Assembly: GCA_030643455.1 (NCBI GenBank)
Contig: DAOWLV010000100.1
Coordinates: forward strand, 1-9,088
Length of the DNA stretch: 9,088 bases
Direction: 5' to 3'
From: Candidatus Krumholzibacteriia bacterium
GTDB taxonomy: Bacteria > Krumholzibacteriota > Krumholzibacteriia > LZORAL124-64-63
Of this stretch, positions 1 to 6,120 are shown piece by piece. The stretch's first letter is position 1, and every line of letters starts with the position of its first letter. The notes under the pieces were generated by a model. It was given only the letters and a program-made list of their open reading frames with translations. It did not search any database and was not told the origin of the DNA. Made by a program: the position numbers and the translations under genes.

Positions 1-130
1 ATGGGGACTCATTGGGCGGGCTCCCGGCAGTCTGGGAAATGGGGCGTTCAGAAGAACACGGATTACTCGCAGAGGATTCTACCGCCGCCCGCCCGGTCGA
101 TCAAATGATTACTCAACAGCCTGCTTGGTC

Positions 131-508
131 TTAACCTCGGCCGAAACCGCGTCCGCGCCCCCGCCCGCGGCCCCTGCCGCGGCCCGGGGACTCGCATATC
201 GTGCCGTCGTCATCCTTGACGGTTTCGACGGCGCCGCCCTCCACGCGAATCGCCCACCCATGGACGAGGGCGGCCGCCGTCTTGCGGCGAGCTTCGGCCA
301 GGATGCGTCCTGCCGTTGCTCGCGACACCTTCATCATCTCTCCAACCTCTTCGTGGGAAAGGTTTTCCAGGTCCGCCAGGCGCATGGCCTCCAGTTCGTC
401 GAGTCCCAGGGTCACCTCTTCGAGCAGGCGCATGGGAACGCCCGCGGGCTTGAAATGTACCACTTCGGGATCGTGGCGAACGGCGCGTGGTTTCTGGGGT
501 CGGGGCAA
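131..508 (-). CDS. UPF0251/DUF134 family HTH DNA-binding protein with Arg-Gly tail
   Basis: This is a predicted DNA-binding protein of 125 residues, close to the usual size of the DUF134 (COG1342/UPF0251) family. It opens with the family's typical MPRPxKPR segment. Residues 21-50 carry a charged Leu/Glu-rich stretch (LDELEAMRLADLENL), and residues 50-74 form a sigma-70 region-4-like helix-turn-helix (LSHEEVGEMMKVSRATAGRI). The last 17 residues are almost purely alternating Arg and Gly. The start is TTG at 508, not ATG: a CCTCC complement at 515-519 gives GGAGG with a 6-nt spacer, and the encoded N-terminus matches the family. The gene is divergent from the NifX-like operon, a neighbourhood known for this family, so it probably controls that operon and possibly itself. 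The binding target is inferred; family membership is firm. Confidence 0.9.
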   Translation of the reverse strand: MPRPQKPRAVRHDPEVVHFKPAGVPMRLLEEVTLGLDELEAMRLADLENLSHEEVGEMMKVSRATAGRILAEARRKTAAALVHGWAIRVEGGAVETVKDDDGTICESPGRGRGRGRGRGRGFGRG

Positions 509-539
509 TGAAATCCTCCTGGTTGATTTTCATCTGTTA

Positions 540-553
540 TGAGCATATTCTCA
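540..553. promoter_or_regulatory. Imperfect palindrome over the -10, candidate operator
   Basis: TGAG-C-ATAT-T-CTCA is symmetric at 12 of 14 positions; only the 544/549 pair mismatches. It covers the -10 of the minus-strand promoter of the DUF134 regulator. A dimeric regulator bound here would block that promoter, so autoregulation by the divergent HTH protein is the simplest reading. That assignment is inference. Confidence 0.4.
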
Positions 554-570
554 AAACAGGCAAACGTCAA
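542..570 (-). promoter_or_regulatory. Sigma70-type promoter of the DUF134 regulator
   Basis: Read on the minus strand, TTGACG (570-565) and TATGCT (547-542) are separated by exactly 17 nt. This is a near-consensus vegetative promoter. It predicts a transcript start near 535 and a leader of about 26 nt that carries the GGAGG at 519-515 and the TTG start at 508. Motif match only. Confidence 0.65.
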
Positions 571-638
571 ATCCCTCCGCCCAGGTCGATCCTCGCTTCG
601 GTCGGGCACGGCATAGAACGACATATGTTAGAATCTTC

Positions 639-656
639 GTTCCTGAAGTTCTTGAA
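639..656. repeat. Tandem 9-nt repeat of TTC-N2-GAA elements
   Basis: GTTCCTGAA (639-647) is followed directly by GTTCTTGAA (648-656); eight of nine bases are identical. Each unit contains a TTC-NN-GAA palindrome, so two operator-like sites sit one unit (about one helical turn) apart, just upstream of the NifX-like gene. A 6-bp inverted repeat, GAAGTT/AACTTC (645-650 and 656-661), overlaps them and could instead form a leader hairpin. I could not place a convincing -35/-10 pair for this operon. Confidence 0.4.
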
Positions 657-684
657 ACTTCCGCAACTCCCGAAAGGATGAACC

Positions 685-1023
685 ATGCGCATCGCGATTC
701 CCGTCTCCGAAGGAAAACTCGACCCGCACTTCGGACATTGCCGGCATTTCGCCCTGGTCGATGTGGACCTGGCCGAAAAAAAGATCCTCTCCAGTGAAAC
801 CGCCGAAGCGCCGGCCCACGAACCCGGGGTCCTACCTGCCTGGCTGGCGGAACAGGGCGCCAACCTGGTGCTGGCCGGTGGCATGGGAAACATGGCCATT
901 CAAATTTTTGCCAAGCACGGCGTCGAAGTGATCGTGGGTGTGCCCTCTCTCGATCCCGAATCACTGGCCAACAGCTATCTCGCGGGAGAAATCGGAGCCG
1001 GGGCCAATGCCTGCGACCACTAG
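685..1023 (+). CDS. NifX/MTH1175-like Fe-Mo cluster-binding domain protein
   Basis: A 112-residue stand-alone domain of the dinitrogenase iron-molybdenum cofactor family (COG1433, NifX/NifB C-terminal/MTH1175-like). Hallmarks are the N-terminal MRIAIPVSEGKLDPHFGHC segment (residues 1-19), the GANLVLAGGMGNMA core (58-71), the IVGVPS strand near 83-88, and a C-terminal GANACDH with Cys110 and His112. Cys19 and His15/His18 are candidate metal or cluster contacts. The family folds like RNase H and binds FeMo-co, its precursors or other Fe-S clusters. No nif structural gene is in this window, so a nitrogenase role is not supported; a general metal-cluster or redox role is likelier. The start has AAGGA at 675-679 with a short spacer. 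It is the first gene of a three-gene operon divergent from the DUF134 regulator. Confidence 0.92.
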   Translation: MRIAIPVSEGKLDPHFGHCRHFALVDVDLAEKKILSSETAEAPAHEPGVLPAWLAEQGANLVLAGGMGNMAIQIFAKHGVEVIVGVPSLDPESLANSYLAGEIGAGANACDH

Positions 1024-1456
1024 GGATTCCGGCGTGTTTGCCGCCACACGATCCCGATGGCATTCCCACTGCTGGGTTTGCTCCGCAGCCAACGAAAACG
1101 GGTTGGCGGTGGATTTCCAGGAGGATGGGACCGGCGCCGTCGAGGGAAGTTTTTCCTGTGATGAGAAATTCACCGGTTACCCCGGCCTCCTTCATGGCGG
1201 CGTGACCTCCGCCCTTCTGGACGGCGCCATGACCAATTGCCTGATGGCGCGCGGCACACCCGGCCTCACGGCCGATATCCGGGTCCGCTTCCTGCGCCCG
1301 GTGCTGATCGGCAAACCCGTCACCGTGCGAGCCTGGTTGGACCGGTCGCGCGGTCCCCTCAGTATCCTCGGCGCGGCGTTGCAACAGGACGGCGAGATCC
1401 TGGCCACGGCCGTCGGCAAGTTCCTGGATCATCCCGACAAGAAAAAGGAAGGATGA
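1007..1456 (+). CDS. PaaI-like hotdog-fold acyl-CoA thioesterase
   Basis: This 149-residue protein looks like a PaaI/YdiI-superfamily hotdog thioesterase that would hydrolyse acyl-CoA or a related thioester in the cytoplasm. Visible are an N-terminal HCWVC motif (H21, C22, C25; many relatives have CFVCG here), the HGGVTSALLDGAM helix (HGG 63-65, Asp72) that forms the active site, and the beta strands TADIRVRFLRPVLIGKPVTVRAW (88-110). I chose ATG 1007. It overlaps the NifX-like gene by 17 nt with a weak GGAG near 992, which implies translational coupling. An in-frame ATG at 938 would overlap by 86 nt and add 23 residues encoded inside the upstream gene. The next gene starts 4 nt after the stop. 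The paired cysteines could bind metal, but this is also common in ordinary PaaI relatives. Substrate is unknown. Confidence 0.85.
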   Translation: MPATTRDSGVFAATRSRWHSHCWVCSAANENGLAVDFQEDGTGAVEGSFSCDEKFTGYPGLLHGGVTSALLDGAMTNCLMARGTPGLTADIRVRFLRPVLIGKPVTVRAWLDRSRGPLSILGAALQQDGEILATAVGKFLDHPDKKKEG

Positions 1457-1460
1457 GGCG

Positions 1461-1898
1461 ATGAAAAAGATCGGCATCATCATCTGTGACCGGTACCACA
1501 CCTGTGCCGGAGGAAAATGTCTGCGGTCCCTGAGGGAACGGGTTGGCGGATTTGCCAGGTACGAGGGCGAAGAGGTCGAACTTGTCGGCTACACCACGTG
1601 CGGCGGCTGCCCCGGCGGCAACGTGGAATACGCGCCCGAGGAAATGAAGAACAACGGGGCCGAAGTGGTGCATCTGGCCACGGGCCTGGTCGTGGGCTAC
1701 CCACCCTGCCCCTATCTCGACTACTTCATGGAGTTCATCCCGCGCCAGTTCGGCATGGAGGTCGTCATGGGAACGCACCCGGTGCCAGAGAAGTACAATC
1801 TTGTCCACCAGGATCTGGGAACCTGGCCTGGAATGGTGGCCCAGGATGACTTGAAGGTATTGATGGCCGACAAGGAGACGCGGCTGGCCTACGACTGA
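1461..1898 (+). CDS. CGGC domain-containing predicted metal-binding protein
   Basis: A 145-residue protein of the CGGC family (PF08821/COG5561-like). The N-terminus MKKIGIIICDRYHTCAGGKC supplies Cys9, Cys15 and Cys20. The signature YTTCGGCPGGN (44-54) gives Cys47 and Cys50, and a later PPCPYLDYF adds Cys83. The middle EMKNNGAEVVHLATGLV (61-77) follows the usual family pattern of a Rossmann-like strand and helix. The spread of Cys and the presence of His suggest binding of Zn or an Fe-S cluster; no reaction is established for the family. It follows the thioesterase by 4 nt, with GAGG at 1455-1458 as ribosome-binding site, so it is the last gene of the NifX-like operon. It converges on the DUF6311 gene with only 18 nt between stops and no visible hairpin terminator. 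Confidence 0.88.
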   Translation: MKKIGIIICDRYHTCAGGKCLRSLRERVGGFARYEGEEVELVGYTTCGGCPGGNVEYAPEEMKNNGAEVVHLATGLVVGYPPCPYLDYFMEFIPRQFGMEVVMGTHPVPEKYNLVHQDLGTWPGMVAQDDLKVLMADKETRLAYD

Positions 1899-1916
1899 GC
1901 GGATGCGGCTTTCAGA

Positions 1917-4046
1917 TCAGGGCTGCGTGGGCACCAGCGTGAATACCAGCCCGCCCGCTTTTGCGGCCAGACCGCTGAGCGACGCGAGATCACCAAAGGT
2001 CGCGACCGCCAGAACCTCTTGCCGGTCGTCGAGCACGGCGATGTTCAAGCCCTCCCGGTTGAACAGGACCTCCCTGCCATCCACCTTGACCGAAGCATAC
2101 TTTCCGGTGTCGCTGCCGCTGGAAGTGATATTCAGCTCTTTTATCATCAACACCGATCCCATGCCCGTATTGCGCTCGCCGGTCACCTCGATCGCGTTTT
2201 CAGGGTGCATCCTCTCGAACACCAAACCGCCGTGGACGATGATACTCGCGTAGGACGCCCCTACCGGGAGCTGGGCGATGCGGGATCCCAGACCTGCAAG
2301 CAGCTCGACGGCATCCCTCGTCAGCACGCCCCTCACGTCAGCCTTGCCGACCAGGATCATGGTCTTGTCCTGGTGCGCGCCCAGGAAATCCGCCAACCCG
2401 ACTGCCGCGACCCGGTACTCCCGGTCCGGGCGGAACCCACCCTCACGGGCGAAACATACGGGAAAGCCGTCGAGATCCGTGCAGCGCAGGTATGAGGTGA
2501 AATCAGGGAACATCTCGGCAAAATGCGACCGCCGCAGTACGCCCACCGTCCGCGGGTCGGGGTGGCCGCCGAAAAGGAAGGTGCGGGTCAGGTCGTCGGC
2601 GGCCACGAAGTTCTCCTGGTAACTGCGCGCCGCAAAACCCGCGGTGGTGCGCACCCCGGACTGGTGGGCCAGCAGGGCCAGGTCCACGAAATCGTCATCG
2701 AACACCGTGGTGGCCGTGGATGAGGGGGTGGTCATCAGGAAGTTGGCCCCCTCCAACGCCCGGCGCCACTGGGAATCCTGCAGGCGGGACGTGAAACCGA
2801 TGGCCTCGTATTCGGTTTTCCGGTCGAAGAGGGGCGCCAGGTCCACGATCTGGACCGCCAGTAGAAGCGCCGTCAGCACCAGGGGCAACCTGGGCCGCAC
2901 CGAACGGGAAATGACCGCCAGGCCGGCCACCACCAGGCAGTAGTAAAGCGGCCACAGGAATCGTGCCTGGGCCCGGAACAGCTGCTCACCGAAACCGGCC
3001 CTGGGACCGAGGGAAAAAAGGCCCCACACCACCAGGACCAGAATCAGGGGCCAGTGCCGGACCATTCTCGATGACAGCTTTCGGCCGCCTCCCAGCAGAA
3101 CCGCGGCCAGCGCCGCGAGCAACCCGCCGGCGCCGAAGTAGTTGAACCCCTCGAAGGCGTCGCCACTCCCCAGAGGCAGGCCCGGCAACAAGAGGCTTCG
3201 GCCCTGGGAGTTCCAGACCGCGTTGAGACTGTTCGTGTACTGAACATCCAGAGTGAAGTTGCCGATCGGCAATTGTCCGAAACGGAAAAATCCCGCCAGG
3301 TACCACAGGATCAACATCACCGCGGCACCACCGGTCATCGTCAACAAGGCAGTCATTGAGGATGCTTCGTTTTTCACCCAGCGCCGCTTTATCTGGTCGG
3401 ACATCAGGAAACCAAAAACCATGACGGCCAGGTAGGGATGGATCAGGGCCACCATTGATACCAGAATCAACCAATGGACGGTTGGCCCCCACTTCCGGCC
3501 GGCCGGCGCGGGTTTCAGGTAGAGCCACAAGGCGGCCAGAAGAACCCAGTGGGCCGTCAGGGCGACATGGCCATCCCGCAGGAGAAAGGCCGGGCATAGA
3601 ATCAAGATCCCCGCCGCGAAAAAACGCGAAAAGACAGACCGGAAAAACAGTCCCGCAACGCGGACGGCGAAAATCCCCATCAGCACATGACAGAGCAGCA
3701 GCCACAGCCCCGCATACTGGAAGGTGGCCGGCAACAGGAAGGAAAGTACTTTGAAGGGAAGGGCAAACAGGGGCAGCGAATCTGTCAGGCCGACAGTGGT
3801 GCCGTTGGGCGCCATGTAGGTTTCCATGGAGCCCAGGGGCCAGCGCCAGGATTCGGAACGGAAAAAGGTCCAGCCGAGATAGTGAAACGCGGAGTCGGCC
3901 CGGCCCAGCAGCCAGTCGGTCCGGGCGGGATTGACGATGCCGAGCCGGAATCGCAGCCAGAAAAACAGGCCGCCGAGGATGCCGGCAGCCGTCAGCACGG
4001 GCCGGTCGCCCTGTTTCCACTTATTTTTCAAGTCACGGATCGTCAT
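1917..4046 (-). CDS. DUF6311-type polytopic membrane protein, GT-C-like
   Basis: A 709-residue inner-membrane protein. After a basic cytoplasmic N-terminus (1-16) comes the first TM helix (about 18-37). A first extracytoplasmic loop follows with Asp44, Asp51, His55 and the segment HYLGWTFFRSESWRWPLG (55-72), then NGTTVGLTDSLPLFALPFK (81-99). This loop pattern is what I recognise as DUF6311, a family related in layout to GT-C glycosyltransferases that use lipid-linked sugars and place acidic catalytic residues in the first loop. Roughly ten to twelve TM helices run to about residue 400, and a soluble C-terminal part of about 300 residues follows. Likely role: transfer of a sugar to an envelope glycan, lipid or protein, by analogy only. 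The ATG has GGGG seven bases upstream. It is a single gene, divergent from the motor operon and convergent with the CGGC gene. Confidence 0.75.
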   Translation of the reverse strand: MTIRDLKNKWKQGDRPVLTAAGILGGLFFWLRFRLGIVNPARTDWLLGRADSAFHYLGWTFFRSESWRWPLGSMETYMAPNGTTVGLTDSLPLFALPFKVLSFLLPATFQYAGLWLLLCHVLMGIFAVRVAGLFFRSVFSRFFAAGILILCPAFLLRDGHVALTAHWVLLAALWLYLKPAPAGRKWGPTVHWLILVSMVALIHPYLAVMVFGFLMSDQIKRRWVKNEASSMTALLTMTGGAAVMLILWYLAGFFRFGQLPIGNFTLDVQYTNSLNAVWNSQGRSLLLPGLPLGSGDAFEGFNYFGAGGLLAALAAVLLGGGRKLSSRMVRHWPLILVLVVWGLFSLGPRAGFGEQLFRAQARFLWPLYYCLVVAGLAVISRSVRPRLPLVLTALLLAVQIVDLAPLFDRKTEYEAIGFTSRLQDSQWRRALEGANFLMTTPSSTATTVFDDDFVDLALLAHQSGVRTTAGFAARSYQENFVAADDLTRTFLFGGHPDPRTVGVLRRSHFAEMFPDFTSYLRCTDLDGFPVCFAREGGFRPDREYRVAAVGLADFLGAHQDKTMILVGKADVRGVLTRDAVELLAGLGSRIAQLPVGASYASIIVHGGLVFERMHPENAIEVTGERNTGMGSVLMIKELNITSSGSDTGKYASVKVDGREVLFNREGLNIAVLDDRQEVLAVATFGDLASLSGLAAKAGGLVFTLVPTQP

Positions 4047-4208
4047 GGTATGCCCCGGATTGGCTTGTACATTCTTGTTGCGAGTCTAGCAGGCCAACGA
4101 GGCCTCGAAAAGACAATCGCAAGCTCGAAGTGATTTCGGAACCAGCTCTTCCCGGGGACGTATGGTACTATCCGATCCCTTCTTTCACCCCGGACAAGGA
4201 TGGCGTGC
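4047..4208. promoter_or_regulatory. Divergent intergenic region of the DUF6311 gene and the motor operon
   Basis: This 162-nt gap must hold promoters in both directions. It contains a perfect 10-bp palindrome CGAGGCCTCG (4098-4107), partly a repeat of AGGCC at 4091-4095. On the minus strand TAGACT (near 4089-4084) is a possible -10, but no good -35 lies 16-18 nt upstream. No RNA gene is apparent. Confidence 0.4.
4163..4171 (+). promoter_or_regulatory. Extended -10 candidate promoter of the motor operon
   Basis: TGGTACTAT fits the extended -10 pattern TGn-TAnnnT. No convincing -35 lies 16-18 nt upstream, which is tolerated for extended -10 promoters. It would start transcription near 4178, about 30 nt before the preferred ATG at 4209. 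Motif match only. Confidence 0.35.
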
Positions 4209-5165
4209 ATGGCGACGCGAAGCCGAAAGATCCTGATTCAGATGGCGGTTGTACTGGTGCTGGCCGTCACCGTGGCCGTTCTGGTGTTTCTCTGGAAGAT
4301 CGACGCGGTGGCCGGAGTCCTGTTCGGCGATCCGCGTCCCCTGATACTCAACGGAGTCATCCTTTTGCTCTTCGCCATGGGCATCTGGCAACTTTTCCGG
4401 GAGGTCCGCCACTACGAGCGGCAGGAAATCCAGATCACCGAATTCATCGCGCGCCGCGCCGAGGGTTATCCCACCGAGGACGTTCTTACCGAATTCGACG
4501 AACCCTCCCTGCTGATCGAACGCTACACCACCATCAAGGAACTGTTCGGCGGCGGCGGCCCGATAGACCACGGCGCGATTTCATCCATCATGCTGGCCGG
4601 TGAATCACTGCACCTTTCGTTTCCCCGCTTCGTCAACAACGTGCTGATCCTGACCGGCGTGTTCGGCACCGTCAGTTCGCTGATCTTCGCGCTGATCGGG
4701 GCGACCGACGTGCTGCAGACCGCCGTTCCCGGATCGGGCATGGGCCTGATGCTGCTGGGCATGAACACCGCCCTGACGACCACCGCCACGGCCATCGTCT
4801 GCTATTTCTTCTTCACCTTCTTTTTCCAGCGGTTCACCGACCTGCAGACCTGGGTCGTCAGCCAGCTCGAGCGCGCGGCCCTGCTGTACATGGTCCCCGA
4901 TTTCTCATTCGAACCCGATGTCGTCAACCATCAGACCAAAATCCTGGTCGAGGACGTGCGCCAACTCGTGGCCGAGATGCGCCAGGGTCTCGGCGGCATC
5001 GAAGGCGCGGTGGCCAGGATCGACGAAGGCGCCCGGGCCAGGCAGGAACAGGGTAACGCGGTCATCGCCCGGCAGGACACCCAGAACGGAAAAATGGACG
5101 ACACCCTGGCCCGACTGGACGAACTGCGCAAAGTCCTGGTCGAAGGCTTCCGCCTGAACCGATAA
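4209..5165 (+). CDS. MotA/TolQ/ExbB-like proton-channel motor subunit
   Basis: A 318-residue inner-membrane protein with the layout of the MotA/TolQ/ExbB superfamily, the pentameric stator half of ion-driven 5:2 motors. Two N-terminal TM helices (about 8-29 and 44-63) are followed by a cytoplasmic stretch (64-138). Then comes the paired channel helices: TM3 (141-165, with VLILTGVFGTVSSLIFALIG) and TM4 (178-206, with LMLLGMNTALTTTATAIVCY). The small and Thr-rich residues of TM4 match the family's ion-path helix. The tail (240-316) is charged and helical, probably coiled coil, longer than in TolQ/ExbB. I prefer ATG 4209, since AAGGA at 4196-4200 lies 8 nt upstream; ATG 4200, three codons earlier, overlaps that site. 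The MotB-like partner follows after 13 nt. A specific name is not justified. Confidence 0.85.
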   Translation: MATRSRKILIQMAVVLVLAVTVAVLVFLWKIDAVAGVLFGDPRPLILNGVILLLFAMGIWQLFREVRHYERQEIQITEFIARRAEGYPTEDVLTEFDEPSLLIERYTTIKELFGGGGPIDHGAISSIMLAGESLHLSFPRFVNNVLILTGVFGTVSSLIFALIGATDVLQTAVPGSGMGLMLLGMNTALTTTATAIVCYFFFTFFFQRFTDLQTWVVSQLERAALLYMVPDFSFEPDVVNHQTKILVEDVRQLVAEMRQGLGGIEGAVARIDEGARARQEQGNAVIARQDTQNGKMDDTLARLDELRKVLVEGFRLNR

Positions 5166-5178
5166 AGGAGGCGACCTG

Positions 5179-6120
5179 ATGCACCTGTTTCGCGGCTACA
5201 CGGATCTGAGACTCAACCGGTCGTCCCACGCGTCGGATACATCACTCTGGCCGTCGTTCACCGACATCATGACCGTGATCCTGATGGTGTTCATGCTGAC
5301 GATGGTCGTGGTCATCATCAAGAACGCCGATCTCATCGACCAGATCCGCCTGAGCCGCAACCTCCAGGCCGAAGCCGAAGAGGCCCTGCATGCCAATGTG
5401 CAGGTGCTGGCCGACCTGCGGGTCCGGAACACGGACCTCGAGGAGGCGATCCGGTCGTCCCGCATGGAGATCATCCTGCTGACCGACGAGGCTCAGCTGC
5501 TGGAGGCCAGCCTCGACATCAAGGCCGCGGCCATCGCCCGGCTCGAAGGTGAAAAAGAGGAACTCTCCGAGAACATCCGGCTCATCCGTATGCAGCTGAG
5601 CGAAAAACAAGAGGAGCTGGAAGGCGCCCAGGTGATGATCGCCGGCATACAGGACGAGGCCGAACGCGCCAACCGCCAGCTGAGCCTGCAGATTGCCGAA
5701 CTGCTGAGCCGGTTGGAAAAAGACGAAGCGACCATGCTCACCTTGAGCGACGAAAAAAGCGATCTGGAGATGGCTCTGGCCCGGCAGAGGCAGGATTTTT
5801 CCTCACTCGAAGACAAATATCTCAAGCTGGTCCGGCCGGCCCGCAGTTCGATGGGCAAGCAGGTGGCTTCGGTCCAGTATCTCAGGAAAGACGGACAGTT
5901 CCAGTACCTGATGAAGGCCATCGGCTCCGACATCTGGGTAGAAATGCCGCGCAATGAAATGTTCCGGCGGCTGGGAGCGCTGAAAAAACGGTGGGGCGAT
6001 GAACTCTACATCAAGATCGTCATTCCCGACGACAGCGGCCTGAGCTACAACGAGGCCTGGGGCTTCACCAAGGTGGTCCTGTCGGAGTTCGACTACTACT
6101 ACATCGACGGCTGGAACTAG
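5179..6120 (+). CDS. MotB/ExbD-like motor partner with coiled coil and novel C-terminal domain
   Basis: A 313-residue protein, probably the dimeric ion-carrying partner of the MotA-like protein. It has a short cytoplasmic N-terminus (1-22), then SLWPSFTDIMTVILMVFMLT in one TM helix (24-47). Asp29 lies where MotB, ExbD and ZorB carry the protonatable Asp. Residues 50-215 are heptad-like and charged (LEEA, LEGEKEELSENI, LSRLEKDEA), predicted as a long periplasmic coiled coil. The last 95 residues (219-313) form an alpha/beta domain with strand-like LYIKIVIPDDSG (276-287) followed by a helix and FDYYYIDGW. I see no OmpA/MotB peptidoglycan-binding motif. The end recalls the ExbD/TolR periplasmic fold, but only by secondary-structure order. 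Translation starts from a strong AAGGAGG (5165-5171) seven bases upstream. Its stop shares CTAG with the convergent permease gene. Confidence 0.8.
   Translation: MHLFRGYTDLRLNRSSHASDTSLWPSFTDIMTVILMVFMLTMVVVIIKNADLIDQIRLSRNLQAEAEEALHANVQVLADLRVRNTDLEEAIRSSRMEIILLTDEAQLLEASLDIKAAAIARLEGEKEELSENIRLIRMQLSEKQEELEGAQVMIAGIQDEAERANRQLSLQIAELLSRLEKDEATMLTLSDEKSDLEMALARQRQDFSSLEDKYLKLVRPARSSMGKQVASVQYLRKDGQFQYLMKAIGSDIWVEMPRNEMFRRLGALKKRWGDELYIKIVIPDDSGLSYNEAWGFTKVVLSEFDYYYIDGWN

Noticed and set aside
1..134. C-terminal end of a gene entering from the left
   Set aside because: Two plus-strand frames are open (1-108 and 3-134), and a minus-strand ATG at 12 could also lead out of the window. None has recognisable sequence or clearly better codon use, so no call is made. 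Nothing else is seen in 1-130.
685..1023. Nitrogenase cluster
   Set aside because: The NifX-like domain occurs widely in organisms that do not fix nitrogen, and no nifHDKENB gene is visible in the window.
551..1501. Minus-strand open frame of 316 codons
   Set aside because: It lies antisense to the NifX-like and thioesterase genes, has Arg/His/Pro-rich low-quality sequence, and has no family resemblance.
1899..1916. Bidirectional terminator between the CGGC and DUF6311 genes
   Set aside because: Only 18 nt separate the stops, and no GC-rich hairpin with a T-run is present on either strand.
2986..4020. Minus-strand open frame of 344 codons in another frame of the DUF6311 gene
   Set aside because: Arg/Pro/Gly-rich translation typical of a shifted frame in GC-rich DNA; the overlapping frame gives a clear membrane protein.
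4209..6120. Zorya anti-phage defence (ZorA/ZorB)
   Set aside because: The first protein is far shorter than ZorA, which has a long tail, the second lacks the OmpA-like domain of ZorB, and no ZorC, ZorD or ZorE-like gene is adjacent. Only the general motor fold is shared.
4209..6120. Flagellar MotAB, TolQR or ExbBD
   Set aside because: No flagellar, Tol-Pal or TonB gene is nearby. The partner is more than twice the length of ExbD or TolR and has a long coiled coil, and the MotB wall-binding motif is not seen.
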